From positions 55,868 to 119,867 of the forward strand of contig PAQI01000016.1 of NCBI GenBank assembly GCA_002709235.1: 64,000 bases of DNA, in the 5' to 3' direction. How positions within the stretch are numbered: position 1 is the first letter of the stretch; each line of letters starts with the position of its first letter. Positions 43,893 to 53,029 of this stretch are shown here, piece after piece. This stretch comes from Hirschia sp. (GTDB lineage Bacteria; Pseudomonadota; Alphaproteobacteria; Caulobacterales; Hyphomonadaceae). The notes below the pieces were generated by a model. It saw nothing but the letters and a program-made list of their open reading frames with translations. It ran no database searches and was not told the origin of the DNA. A program made the position numbers and the translations under genes.

Positions 43893-46076
43893 TTAGACGC
43901 TGGCCGAAAAAGCATTGTCCCAGGCTGTTGCGTGATCGCGGTTCTCGATCTCGGTGCGCACGATCAACCGTTCTTTGCGTTCTTGCGCTGCCTCGACCAG
44001 AGATTTGAAAATGTTGCGTGCAAAGGCATGGTGCAGCAGGAATTCCGGGTGGAACTGAACGCCGACAAAGAAGCTACGCTCTGTGTGTTCTATCGCCTGG
44101 ACAAGTCCATTGGCCTCACGCGCCGTAATACGAAAATCATCGCCCACCTTCTCGATGGCCTGGGTATGAATTGAATTCACTTCAAGCCGGGTTTCATCGG
44201 CTACACCCGCCAGCCAGCTATCAGGCTCGATGATGATATCCTTGCGATAGAAGATGCGGCGCATGAATGTGGTTGGATAATCCTCATCCTTGTAATGCGA
44301 CAGATCGGGAAGCAGCGTTCCGCCTCCCAGGACATTGATCATCTGCATGCCTCGGCACACGCCAAGCACGGGGATGTCATGGCGCATGGCGGATTCAGCC
44401 CAGCTCGCCTCCATGTCGTCTCGAGCGATATCATAGGTGTAGCCCTGCTTTGCAGCGCCTTCATAGCGTTCCGGAAAGACATCTGCGCCGCCTCCGAAAA
44501 TCAGGCCATCGACAGATCGTGGATCGCGCGGGGCCTTTGCGGTGATTTTCACCGCCTTGCCTCCCGCCAGGTGAACGGCGAGTTTCATCGCCTGATAGGC
44601 CATCCAGTCACCCTCCTCCGGCTTTGTAATGCCGATTATTGGTCTGGCATCCGGATCAAATCGGTCCGACAGGGCGACAGGCTTTGTGCCTCGTGGCGCG
44701 TCTTCATCGCGTTTTCCAGCCTCGAACTTGAATTCCGGCGGGAGCTCTCCGTGACGCATCAAATGGGATACGGCGAATAGGACACCCAATCCTACGGCGG
44801 GATCACTGTCGGAATTGAACTCCGATGACAGCCCCTTGTGTGATTCCAGCTTCTTGCCCAGAGACCGGACCATGCCCGCACCCAGGGCCGCTTCTCCAGC
44901 TGATTTCATGAAATGGGATGCCATGGAAAGGATATCGGCACTGGATGCGCTGGACTTCATCTTTCGCCATTCATCGGCAGCCTGCTGTAGATGCTCGTCA
45001 TTCTGCGCAATGTCCTGCGCGGCCGAGAGTATCCAGGCACCCGGCGTACGTGTACGAAGACCGACATTCGCGACATCGTCTGCAAGCGGGGCAATTTTCC
45101 GGCCTGCTGCCAGCAGGAAGTTCAGCCATGGAAAATCAACGCCGGCTTCCATGGAGTGATGCAATCCCGCCCAGAAGCGCGGATTCATCTCAAGCATTTT
45201 GGGTTCGACAGCGTGATCGCCATTCCAGCGATAGTCGATTTCACCCACCCCATGCCAGTTGGTTGCCTTGAGTAGTTGACGTGTCGAGGCAAGGAATGGT
45301 CTGGCATCAATCGTCTCGCGGACCGCTCCGGCTCCCGCATCAACGGGAAACTGTGTGATATTGCGATAGGCAACCGCACCAATCAGTTCGCCTCGATCAG
45401 CAATGATCGACATGCAGTAATCGACACCATCGACCAGATCCTGAAGCAATACGGGCTGACGATTGTCAGCCTCCTTCAGATAGGTCTCCAGCTCCTGCGC
45501 ATCATCGATCTTGCTGACGCCCCGCCCACCGACGCCATCAGCAGGCTTGGCAATCATGGGAAATTCAAGTCCGTCTGGTACATCTTTGATGGATGAATCT
45601 GCTGGCAATATGCGCGTGCCCGGACCTGGCAAATCCTCATCCTTGAGAAATTTCGCAAAATGATCCTTGGGATGAATTTTTTCAATTGAAGACCAATCCG
45701 GGGCCGCAATCTGGATCATCGGCTCGAAACGGTCCCGGTGACGCGAGAAGATCCGTGCATCCCGAAAAGCAGGAATGAGGACATAGGGGCGGTCATCATC
45801 GGGGGCATGTTTTCGGATGTTTTCGGCAAAATCCAGTAATGCCGCTTCTTCATCTTCTTCAAAATCAGCATGGGTAAAGGTGGATGTCACATGCTTTGAG
45901 AAAGACAAGACCGTCATGTCGACGCTGTCACAGCCAATGACCTCCACGCCCTGCTCGCTCAAGCTACGGGCGATGACCAGGGCCATCAGGCTGCGCCCAT
46001 AGGTGACGATTGCCCGCCCGGCAGGCGGATCACCTGCAAGAGCAGACGTATGATCACTTTCAGGCTTGGTATTCAT
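43893..46076 (-). CDS. ATP-grasp ligase / PuuD-type gamma-glutamyl hydrolase fusion
   Basis: The 727-residue protein joins two enzymes. Residues about 20-330 form an ATP-grasp ligase: a Rossmann-like start (AIVTYGRSLMALVIARSL), ATP-binding Lys177 (FPMIAKPADGVGGRGVSK), QDLVDGVDYCMSII, and the metal residues Glu296/Asn298 (MLEMNPRFWAG). Residues about 475-700 form a class I glutamine-amidotransferase-like peptidase C26: Cys574 (LGVCRGMQMINVLGGGTL), EVNSIHTQAI, and His676/Glu678 (GVQFHPEF). About 140 helical residues link them. The ligase half resembles carbamoyl-phosphate-synthase-like ligases, the other half PuuD. A bifunctional synthetase/amidase making and breaking a gamma-glutamyl or similar amide is inferred; ammonia transfer between halves is an alternative. 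It stands alone on its strand. Confidence 0.88.
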   Translation of the reverse strand: MNTKPESDHTSALAGDPPAGRAIVTYGRSLMALVIARSLSEQGVEVIGCDSVDMTVLSFSKHVTSTFTHADFEEDEEAALLDFAENIRKHAPDDDRPYVLIPAFRDARIFSRHRDRFEPMIQIAAPDWSSIEKIHPKDHFAKFLKDEDLPGPGTRILPADSSIKDVPDGLEFPMIAKPADGVGGRGVSKIDDAQELETYLKEADNRQPVLLQDLVDGVDYCMSIIADRGELIGAVAYRNITQFPVDAGAGAVRETIDARPFLASTRQLLKATNWHGVGEIDYRWNGDHAVEPKMLEMNPRFWAGLHHSMEAGVDFPWLNFLLAAGRKIAPLADDVANVGLRTRTPGAWILSAAQDIAQNDEHLQQAADEWRKMKSSASSADILSMASHFMKSAGEAALGAGMVRSLGKKLESHKGLSSEFNSDSDPAVGLGVLFAVSHLMRHGELPPEFKFEAGKRDEDAPRGTKPVALSDRFDPDARPIIGITKPEEGDWMAYQAMKLAVHLAGGKAVKITAKAPRDPRSVDGLIFGGGADVFPERYEGAAKQGYTYDIARDDMEASWAESAMRHDIPVLGVCRGMQMINVLGGGTLLPDLSHYKDEDYPTTFMRRIFYRKDIIIEPDSWLAGVADETRLEVNSIHTQAIEKVGDDFRITAREANGLVQAIEHTERSFFVGVQFHPEFLLHHAFARNIFKSLVEAAQERKERLIVRTEIENRDHATAWDNAFSASV

Positions 46077-46160
46077 GTCGTTCCCTCCTCAGTCAGAGAA
46101 AAGAACGCTCAGGAACCGGATTAGTTCGATGTCTGTTGCGCCAGGCATGTCGCTACAATG

Positions 46161-46192
46161 AAAAAAGCGCGCTCCAGATGATGGAACGCGCT
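46161..46192 (-). terminator. intrinsic terminator of rpmB
   Basis: On the minus strand AGCGCGTTCCA and TGGAGCGCGCT (46192-46182 and 46176-46166) pair over 11 positions with one G-U wobble around a 5-base loop, followed by TTTTTT (46166-46161). It lies about 30 bases after the rpmB stop. Confidence 0.88.
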
Positions 46193-46221
46193 CTTCAATG
46201 TGTTTTCAGGCCGCTGAAAGA

Positions 46222-46506
46222 TCAGGCAGCGTTTTTCTTGGCAACTTCGCGCTTGATCTTCAGGACGCGCGCGGAAAGTTCTTCATCGCGTGCCTTGGCA
46301 AGGAATGCATCAAGACCGCCGCGCTTGTCCACGGTACGCAGGGCGTGAGCCGCAATGCGCAATTGATAGTCCTGACCCAGTGCGTCGGAACGCAGCGTAA
46401 CCTTCACCAGGTTGGGAAGGAAACGACGCTTGGTCTTGATATTGGAGTGGGACACCTTGTGACCGACCATTGGCTTGGTGCCGGTAAGCTCGCATTCGCG
46501 GGACAT
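46222..46506 (-). CDS. rpmB: 50S ribosomal protein L28
   Basis: The 94-residue protein has the L28 start [20 protein letters not shown] followed by [12 protein letters not shown], and the tail [17 protein letters not shown] typical of alphaproteobacterial L28. The Cys4 is not part of a CxxC pair, so it is the zinc-free type. It is monocistronic with its own terminator; rpmG is not adjacent. Confidence 0.97.
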   Translation of the reverse strand: MSRECELTGTKPMVGHKVSHSNIKTKRRFLPNLVKVTLRSDALGQDYQLRIAAHALRTVDKRGGLDAFLAKARDEELSARVLKIKREVAKKNAA

Positions 46507-46878
46507 GATACCTGTCTCTTTTAATCTGCTGCGCCGGCAGCGGGCGCGGTAGGTTGGAAATTGGAAGCGCGGGAACTACACGCCACAGCCTCACGCGTCA
46601 AGGCGAAACTGAAGCTTTTCCCGCAGTGATGGGTATGTCGGATGACCAATACAGCTCTTACGCGTGAGGCAAACCCCTATTCACCCCGCATTCAACTTTC
46701 AGGAGATTTATTTCACATTATGACACGGAGTTGATCGCTTCTGCGGTCTCATCACATTTTAACCCGGTGAAAAGGCCAGATTTCGCCGCTATCTTGGCGC
46801 AACGATCTCAAGCAGCCCGCACTATATATGTGTCTTTGAATAATCGGGGATCTATCGGGTCGACAGGGAGATGAGCAA
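46507..46878. other. intergenic region between divergent rpmB and the DUF3108 gene
   Basis: No credible gene is visible in these 372 bases. The region must contain the rpmB promoter on the minus strand and the DUF3108 promoter on the plus strand. A GGGAG at 46866-46870 is the ribosome site of the DUF3108 gene. I see no strong hairpin. Confidence 0.6.
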
Positions 46879-47847
46879 ATGAAGTCAGTGTTGAATTCCG
46901 CAGCAGCCCTTCGCTTCGCAGCTTTGAGCGCGGGTATTGCAGCCGCAACCTTCGGTGTTTCTCTTGCCGAGCCAAACTCTGCTTCGAAGGACACCTCAGC
47001 AACAGCCCAGCAACACGCCCGTGCACTGGACACGATACGCTCGGGCGAAGCGCGCAAGTTCCGCGTCGAGCTTGACGGCTATGTGCCGCCTACCAGCTGG
47101 CTTCCCCAGATTCTGGGTGGCCGCGCCGTGATCGAGGCGCGCGTCACACCTGAAAGCTATTCCATTGACAGCCGCGTACGCGCAGCGGGTATTCTTGACT
47201 GGTTTGTCGATTATTCCTCCACGCTGAATTCACGCGGACGCATCACCAGCAATGGTGTTACCCCGGTCTTCTACCAGGCGTTGGATGATGAAGGCCGCAA
47301 GAACCGCCAGACCCGAATTACCCATGAGGATGATCGCGTGGATGTTACGGTCACCCCACCACATGGCAATCTTGGTGATCCACCTGCCACGATGGAACAG
47401 AAGCTGGAGGCAATGGACCCCATGTCCGCGCTAATGGCCCTGTCGATGAACCCGGACGCCACGATTGAAAACCCTTGCCAGGGCGTGATGCGCATCTTCG
47501 ACGGCAAGGGACGTTACAACCTGCACCTGTCCCTGAACCAGCACCTCGACAAGATGGATGCACCCGGCTGGAAAGGCCCTGCCTTTGTCTGCAATGTCCG
47601 TTATGAAGAGCTTGCGGGCTACAAGAAGAAGACTCCTGAAGAAATCGCGGCTCAAAAGCGCGATCTGAAATGGGTAAATATCGTGCTGGCTGATTTGGGA
47701 CCGGGTGAACCCCGCGTGCCAATCAAGATCGAAGCGCGTTCCGGCAAGCGCGGCAAGATTACCCTCGTCGCCCGTAATTTCTCGATCGAGACCATTGACG
47801 TGGATCGGGCTGAAATTGACGATCTCTCTGCCTTGAAGGGCGGCTAA
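46879..47847 (+). CDS. DUF3108 domain-containing exported protein
   Basis: The 322-residue protein has a signal peptide (AALSAGIAAATFGVSLA) and a DUF3108 domain: RKFRVELDGYVPPTSWLP, VIEARVTPESYSIDSRVRAA, and MSALMALS near the middle, ending GPAFVCNVRYEELAGYKKKT. The family is periplasmic or outer-membrane linked with unknown role. The order rpmB / DUF3108 / SUV3-like helicase recurs in alphaproteobacteria. A terminator follows at once. Confidence 0.85.
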   Translation: MKSVLNSAAALRFAALSAGIAAATFGVSLAEPNSASKDTSATAQQHARALDTIRSGEARKFRVELDGYVPPTSWLPQILGGRAVIEARVTPESYSIDSRVRAAGILDWFVDYSSTLNSRGRITSNGVTPVFYQALDDEGRKNRQTRITHEDDRVDVTVTPPHGNLGDPPATMEQKLEAMDPMSALMALSMNPDATIENPCQGVMRIFDGKGRYNLHLSLNQHLDKMDAPGWKGPAFVCNVRYEELAGYKKKTPEEIAAQKRDLKWVNIVLADLGPGEPRVPIKIEARSGKRGKITLVARNFSIETIDVDRAEIDDLSALKGG

Positions 47848-47857
47848 GCGACAAAAG

Positions 47858-47885
47858 AGCAAGGGTGCCCAGCCCTTGCTTTTCC
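47858..47885 (+). terminator. intrinsic terminator of the DUF3108 gene
   Basis: AGCAAGGG (47858-47865), loop TGCCCAG, CCCTTGCT (47873-47880), then TTTCC: a perfect 8-bp stem 11 bases after the stop. Confidence 0.85.
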
Positions 47886-48050
47886 ACAAGGGGCGCACTG
47901 TCGACCGTTGATCCGTCAGGTGCAAGTGCCCATAGTTGATTCACCAAGAACCAAAACCGGAACATTCCGGGTTTAGCGATTCGTGCACGGTCTGTTTCCG
48001 ACTCGTTTCCATTGAACCGGGATTTCCAGCCTGAACGGGAGGCCCGACCG

Positions 48051-50822
48051 ATGAGCAATGTGCGCGCGGTTCTCGGCCCAACCAATACCGGAAAGACCCA
48101 TCTGGCTGTCGAGCGCATGCTGGCGCATCCATCTGGCATGATCGGTCTGCCACTGCGTCTTCTGGCGCGCGAGGTCTATGACCGCATCGTCAAGGCACGC
48201 GGGCGCCAATATGCAGCGCTGGTCACGGGTGAAGAACGCATCATCCCGACCAATGCCCGCTATTTCGCCTGCACCGTGGAAGCCATGCCGCTGTCACGAC
48301 AGGTCTCCTTCATGGCGATTGACGAGATCCAGCTCGCAGGCGATCCGGACCGTGGTCATATCTTCACTGACCGTATCCTCAATGCACGCGGAATGAATGA
48401 AACCCTGCTGCTGGGGGCCGAAACCATGCGTCAGGCCCTCGCTGCACTGGATCTCAAGGTCGATGCCGAGCAACGCGCCCGCATGTCAGACCTTTCCTAT
48501 ACCGGCCCGATCAAGCTGACCAAGCTACCCAAGCGATCAGCTATCGTGGCGTTCTCCGCAGAGGAGGTCTACGCCATCGCCGAACTGCTCAAACGCCAAC
48601 GCGGTGGAGCAGCTGTGGTCATGGGTGCCCTGTCACCGCGTACGCGCAATGCACAGGTGGAGCTCTACCAGTCTGGGGAGGTCGATTACATCGTCGCGAC
48701 CGACGCGATTGGAATGGGACTGAACATGGATGTGCGCCATGTTGCCTTTGCCAGTCGCCGCAAGTTCGATGGACACAAGCGCCGCCTCCTTCGGCCGGAC
48801 GAAGCTGCCCAGATCGCAGGACGCGCAGGACGTTTCCAGGATGATGGCACATTTGGCGAGACCGCCGACTGCAACGTCTTTGAAGAGGAAATGGTCCAGC
48901 GCATCGAAAACCACAATTTCGAGCCCGTGCAAAAGCTCAACTGGCGCTCTTCTACGCTGGACTTTGACAGCGTCGAGGCACTTTACAAAAGCCTCAACCG
49001 CCCAGCGCCCCACCCAAGACTCGCCCGATGCCCCGATGCAATTGACGAGATAACGCTCAACATGCTGCGCAATGATCTGAGCCTCATGGACCGCATCACA
49101 AGCCCCGCCCATGTGCGCAGGCTCTGGGAAATCTGTTCCCTTCCCGATTTTCGCAAGCATGGTGCAGACGCCCATGTGCGCCTGGTTCACAGCTTTGCTG
49201 AAAAGCTGGCTGAACCGGATGCTCGCCTGCCTGATCAGTGGGTTCATGGCCAGGTCGTGAAGCTTGATAGCGATGCCGGAGACATTGATGTCTTGCAGTC
49301 CAGGCTGGCTGCTGTACGCACCTGGACCTACATTGCCCACCGCGAAGACTGGCTAAGGCATGCAAAACAATGGCAAACACGCACACGAGAGATTGAGGAC
49401 AAGCTGTCAGATGCGCTACATGATCGCCTGATGCTGCGATTTGTGGATCGCAGGACATCAGCGCTGCTCAAGCGATTGAACTCGGAGGACGATATGGACG
49501 CAGGTGTTGAAGCAGGTGGCGACGTGATGGTCGAAGGCCACCATGTCGGCCGTCTGGAGGGACTGACCTTCAACCCCGCTGTCGATAGTCAGACGCTGGA
49601 AGGCCGCGCCATTCGTCAGGCCGCATTCAAGGCGCTGAAGCCACTGATCGAAACAAAGCTGCAGAATATCTGCGCCGCGGAAGATCCATCCTTCTCCCTC
49701 AATGATGAGGGCCGCGTGACATTCAATGGCGACATAATCGGCAAGATCCAGGCGGGCCCTCACTGGCTGACCCCGACCGCTGAACTGATCGGCGCACCCG
49801 ATGCCGATGGCCCTCTGCGTAGTGCCGCCGAACAGCGCGTACAACGCTGGGTGACCTATTTTGTCGGGCGCACACTGAAGCCGATCTTCGATCTGCAAAA
49901 AAGCCTGAAAGCCGGTGTGCTGAGCGGGCTTGCACGTGGTGTCGCCAATCAGATCATCGATTCCGGCGCGGCCATTGATCGTCGCAAGGATGAGGTCGCT
50001 TCCGCCCTCACCCGTGAAGACCGTGAAGCACTCAAGGGTGTTGGCGTGCGCACAGGCCGCATTGCAGCCTATATGCCCGGCCTGCTCAAGCCTGCCCAGT
50101 CAGGCCTCTGCCTTCGCCTGCGGGCACTGATGGATGACAAGCCGGTCCTGCCACCGCCAGGATCTGCATCCTTTCGCACCGAACGTGGTTGGTCAAACGA
50201 GATGCTGAATGCCGCCGGTTATGTGCGACTAGGGCCCCGTGGCGTACGTGCTGACATGGCCGAGCGCCTGTCCTGGACACTGGGCCAGACGCGCAAGGAG
50301 GCCAATGCCTCTGCTTTTGCCGTCCCACCGGAACATGCAGCCCTTGTGGGCGCACCGGCGGATGATTTCGTGGAAATCATGAAAGCCATGGGCATGATCC
50401 CCGCCCAGCGTGACAAGGAAACCAATGCTGTCACGCAATGGCGTTTTGCCTCACGCAAGACCCAGGAGCGCAAACAGCACAAGCAGATCGAGAAAGTGAA
50501 GATCGACGCCGACAGTCCCTTCGCGGCGCTGGCGGGATTGTCGATCATGTCTGAACCTGAACCCGCAAAACCAAAGAAGAAAAAACGTCGTAAGCCGAAG
50601 AAGAAGACCGAAGGCGACATTTCAGCCACACCGCCAACAACCGATGCGGCAGATACCTCCATGGCTGCGGCGCTCTTGCAGGCTGTCGAAGGTGACACGC
50701 CCGTCGCGAATGCGGACGCGGACGCGACAGACGCAAACGAAAGCCCGGCTCCGACATCACCTGAAACCCAGCCCCAGGCTAACCAGGATGCGGTTAAAGT
50801 TGAAAAACCGGAAAGCGAATGA
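48051..50822 (+). CDS. SUV3-like ATP-dependent RNA helicase
   Basis: The 923-residue protein matches mitochondrial SUV3 and its alphaproteobacterial relatives: Walker A GPTNTGKTH (9-17), DEIQLAGD in place of DEAD, LLGAETMR, ALSPRTRNAQVELYQSGEVD, and motif VI QIAGRAGRFQDDGTFG. SUV3 unwinds RNA with polynucleotide phosphorylase in RNA decay; a similar partnership is inferred. The C-terminal 100 residues hold the basic run KPKKKKRRKPKKKTEG, then an acidic Ala/Asp-rich tail. ATG 48051 follows GGGAGG. It begins the helicase-S4-fdxA-carD-rpoH cluster. Confidence 0.92.
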   Translation: MSNVRAVLGPTNTGKTHLAVERMLAHPSGMIGLPLRLLAREVYDRIVKARGRQYAALVTGEERIIPTNARYFACTVEAMPLSRQVSFMAIDEIQLAGDPDRGHIFTDRILNARGMNETLLLGAETMRQALAALDLKVDAEQRARMSDLSYTGPIKLTKLPKRSAIVAFSAEEVYAIAELLKRQRGGAAVVMGALSPRTRNAQVELYQSGEVDYIVATDAIGMGLNMDVRHVAFASRRKFDGHKRRLLRPDEAAQIAGRAGRFQDDGTFGETADCNVFEEEMVQRIENHNFEPVQKLNWRSSTLDFDSVEALYKSLNRPAPHPRLARCPDAIDEITLNMLRNDLSLMDRITSPAHVRRLWEICSLPDFRKHGADAHVRLVHSFAEKLAEPDARLPDQWVHGQVVKLDSDAGDIDVLQSRLAAVRTWTYIAHREDWLRHAKQWQTRTREIEDKLSDALHDRLMLRFVDRRTSALLKRLNSEDDMDAGVEAGGDVMVEGHHVGRLEGLTFNPAVDSQTLEGRAIRQAAFKALKPLIETKLQNICAAEDPSFSLNDEGRVTFNGDIIGKIQAGPHWLTPTAELIGAPDADGPLRSAAEQRVQRWVTYFVGRTLKPIFDLQKSLKAGVLSGLARGVANQIIDSGAAIDRRKDEVASALTREDREALKGVGVRTGRIAAYMPGLLKPAQSGLCLRLRALMDDKPVLPPPGSASFRTERGWSNEMLNAAGYVRLGPRGVRADMAERLSWTLGQTRKEANASAFAVPPEHAALVGAPADDFVEIMKAMGMIPAQRDKETNAVTQWRFASRKTQERKQHKQIEKVKIDADSPFAALAGLSIMSEPEPAKPKKKKRRKPKKKTEGDISATPPTTDAADTSMAAALLQAVEGDTPVANADADATDANESPAPTSPETQPQANQDAVKVEKPESE

Positions 50823-51258
50823 TCAGCCAGCCTGGCGCATAGATCGCGCAGGCGCGCATGACCTGCCTCAATGTGTGTCGATCTATAATCGCGCCCGTGC
50901 GCGCTCAGATTGCTTTGACGGACCTGACATTGATCTGACTCAGTTCCTGACACTAACTCAGGATGAGGCGCTGTTTATCGCAATCCATACGGATGGACAG
51001 ATCGGAGGATTTGCCAGCGTTTTCGAACCGGCGAGCTTCATTCATCATCTCTATATTGATCCCGAGGTCCAAAGATCCGGGCTCGCGACCTTGTTGACAA
51101 ATGTCGCCTGCCAGCATTGCGCGTCTCCTCCTCGCCTCAAATGCCTGATCGTCAACCATGCCGCGCGGGCATTCTACAGATCCCTTGGATGGCACGAATC
51201 AGAAAACCCCGAATTTTCTCATGAAGGGGACTGGATCTGGATCACAGCCAGGTCCTAA
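50788..51258 (+). CDS. GNAT family N-acetyltransferase
   Basis: The protein (about 156 residues) has a GNAT core: DLPQCVSIYNRARARSD, the strand EALFIAIHTDGQIGGFASVF, the acetyl-CoA loop HHLYIDPEVQRSGLATLL (Q-x-x-G-x-A), and CLIVNHAARAFYRSLGWHES. Substrate unknown. The start is uncertain: ATG 50788 overlaps the helicase tail by 35 bases in another frame, and TTG 50800 is an alternative. It is inserted between the helicase and S4 genes, which are direct neighbours in many relatives. Confidence 0.82.
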   Translation: MRLKLKNRKANDQPAWRIDRAGAHDLPQCVSIYNRARARSDCFDGPDIDLTQFLTLTQDEALFIAIHTDGQIGGFASVFEPASFIHHLYIDPEVQRSGLATLLTNVACQHCASPPRLKCLIVNHAARAFYRSLGWHESENPEFSHEGDWIWITARS

Positions 51259-51302
51259 CCTATCTGAAATTATGGATCAGGAGATTAGCAGATCATGAAC
51301 GC

Positions 51303-51599
51303 ATGAACGACAACGCACTTACCCACCAGCTACGCATCGACAAGTTTCTGTTCTTTGCGCGCTTCTACAAAACCCGCAGCGGCGCAGGTCGTGCAATATC
51401 CGATCATGGTGCACGCATCACGCGAAACGGCCTCACACGCCGCATAGACAAACCGTCCACCACAGTTGAAATCGGCGATATTCTCAGTTTCACCTGCGGT
51501 CGAGGCGTCATCGCGCTGACCATCATGACCATGCCTCAGCGGCGCGGTCCACCCGTCGAAGCGCAAGCCTGTTATCAACTCGCGGAAGGTGCCGCTTGA
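51303..51599 (+). CDS. S4 domain RNA-binding protein (Hsp15-like)
   Basis: The 98-residue protein is mostly an S4 domain: LRIDKFLFFARFYKTRSGAG then AISDHGARITRNGLTRRIDKP and VEIGDILSFTCGRGVIAL. Hsp15-like proteins bind rRNA on stalled or free 50S subunits. The place after the SUV3-like helicase and before fdxA is conserved in alphaproteobacteria. The heat-shock sigma gene lies three genes downstream. Confidence 0.88.
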   Translation: MNDNALTHQLRIDKFLFFARFYKTRSGAGRAISDHGARITRNGLTRRIDKPSTTVEIGDILSFTCGRGVIALTIMTMPQRRGPPVEAQACYQLAEGAA

Positions 51600-51705
51600 A
51601 CATCATGCTGTACTGTGACTAAACGTGGCTTGAAGCGCAGCTGAATTGACATGCGCGCCCAAATCTCACATGTCGCTCACTGACTTGAAGATCGGAGCTT
51701 GAGCC

Positions 51706-52050
51706 TTGACCTACATCGTCCTCGATGGATGCATCAAATGTAAGTATACAGACTGCGTTGAAGTCTGCCCTGTAGACTGCTTCTACGAGGGCGAGAACAT
51801 GCTCGTCATCGACCCGGAAGAATGCATCGACTGCGGCGTCTGCGAACCGGAATGCCCGGCGGAAGCGATCGTGCCTGATACCGAAGACACTCCGGATGGC
51901 AAATGGCTGAAGATCAATACGGACTTCGCCAAGCAATGGCCAAACATCACCTTGCGTAAGGATCCGCCAGGAGACGCGGATAAATTTGCGCAGGAAAAGG
52001 ATAAATTTGAAAAATACTTTTCCGAAAAGCCCGGAACCGGCGACGAATAG
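51706..52050 (+). CDS. fdxA: 7Fe ferredoxin FdxA
   Basis: The 114-residue ferredoxin has the [3Fe-4S]/[4Fe-4S] pattern: Cys9-x2-Cys12-x4-Cys17-x3-Cys21-Pro near the N-terminus and [12 protein letters not shown] in the second half. The long C-terminus ([20 protein letters not shown]) is typical of alphaproteobacterial FdxA. TTG 51706 gives the canonical start MTYIV and follows GGAG by eight bases. It carries electrons for unknown partners; ispG in this window is one possible consumer (inference). Confidence 0.95.
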   Translation: MTYIVLDGCIKCKYTDCVEVCPVDCFYEGENMLVIDPEECIDCGVCEPECPAEAIVPDTEDTPDGKWLKINTDFAKQWPNITLRKDPPGDADKFAQEKDKFEKYFSEKPGTGDE

Positions 52051-52314
52051 TCAAAGCAGATCAACGCCCGGTTGGCCTGTATTCATGGGGGGACGCGCGA
52101 GCTGAAGAGCAGCGCGTTCACTGTCCCGTTTAGAGATTATACGCAGAGTTGCGACATTCTCTTGAACAAAACCTTACTTTTATGCTAATGTTATGCCGCT
52201 GGCGTTGCGTAGACGCCATTCCATTGAAGGGTCAATAGGGGCAGCTCGCTGGCTTGCGTTAGCGTGGTAGTCGTTTTGACCCTGTGTTGAGTGTATCAAG
52301 GATACGTGCAGAAA

Positions 52315-52833
52315 ATGACGAAATTGGCAAAACCCGAGGCGATGAATTTCGAAATCGGTCAACACATTGTGTACCCGGCTCATGGTGTTGGTTGCATCAC
52401 TGGGGTCGAAACGCAAGAGGTCGCTGACATGACCCTCGAAGTTTACGTCGTTTCTTTCGAACAAGACAAGCTGATCCTTCGCGTTCCCACAGCCCGCGCC
52501 GCCGCTTCCGGCATGCGCCCACTCGCGACAACCAAGGTTGTTGGCGATGCACTGAAGACCCTTGGTGGCCGTGCACGTATCAAACGCACCATGTGGTCGC
52601 GCCGTGCTCAGGAATATGAAGCCAAGATCAATTCCGGCGACCTGATCTCCATCGCGGAAGTTGTGCGTGACCTTCACCGTGCCGAAGACCAGCCAGACCA
52701 GTCCTATTCCGAGCGTCAGCTTTATGAATCGGCCCTGGACCGCATGGCCCGCGAACTGGCTGCTGTCGAAAACATCGAACACTCAGAAGCTGTGGAGCGT
52801 CTCTCCACATCACTGGCCCAAAAAGCCGCCTGA
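52315..52833 (+). CDS. carD: CarD family transcription factor
   Basis: The protein (about 172 residues) has the CarD/CdnL RNA-polymerase-interacting domain: EIGQHIVYPAHGVGCITGVE, LEVYVVSFEQDKLILRVP, followed by the helical DNA-contacting part (TMWSRRAQEYEAKINSGDL, YSERQLYESALDRMARELA). CarD stabilises the open promoter complex, notably at rRNA genes. ATG 52315 follows AAGGA; an in-frame GTG lies at 52291. A 264-base spacer from fdxA should hold its promoter, and it has its own terminator. Confidence 0.95.
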   Translation: MTKLAKPEAMNFEIGQHIVYPAHGVGCITGVETQEVADMTLEVYVVSFEQDKLILRVPTARAAASGMRPLATTKVVGDALKTLGGRARIKRTMWSRRAQEYEAKINSGDLISIAEVVRDLHRAEDQPDQSYSERQLYESALDRMARELAAVENIEHSEAVERLSTSLAQKAA

Positions 52834-52872
52834 GCGTCAGACGACTAAATAGATAAAGCCCGCAAGCGTACC

Positions 52873-52909
52873 AAAAGACGCCGCCATCACATCGATGGCG
52901 GCGTCTTTT
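52873..52909. terminator. bidirectional-type terminator after carD
   Basis: AAAAGACGCCGCCAT (52873-52887), loop CACATCG, ATGGCGGCGTCTTTT (52895-52909): a perfect 15-bp stem with A and T flanks that work on both strands. It insulates carD from the sigma-factor gene. Confidence 0.92.
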
Positions 52910-53029
52910 CATTCGACAGACACATGATCCGCAACAGCACTGCGTGCGTAGAACAAGAATGCCCAATCAATGTTGAGCCAGCTCAGGCGGCCAGCACGGC
53001 GTCAGTTCAGGAAAGCCGCAAGTCAAACC

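Noticed and set aside
48633-49340. 235-residue frame antisense to the SUV3-like helicase
   Set aside because: It lies within helicase motif regions and has no start signal or known domain.
52141-52200. Clear sigma-70 promoter for carD near TTGAAC (52162)
   Set aside because: The candidate -10 boxes have wrong spacing (13 bases for TATGCT), so no firm promoter is called.
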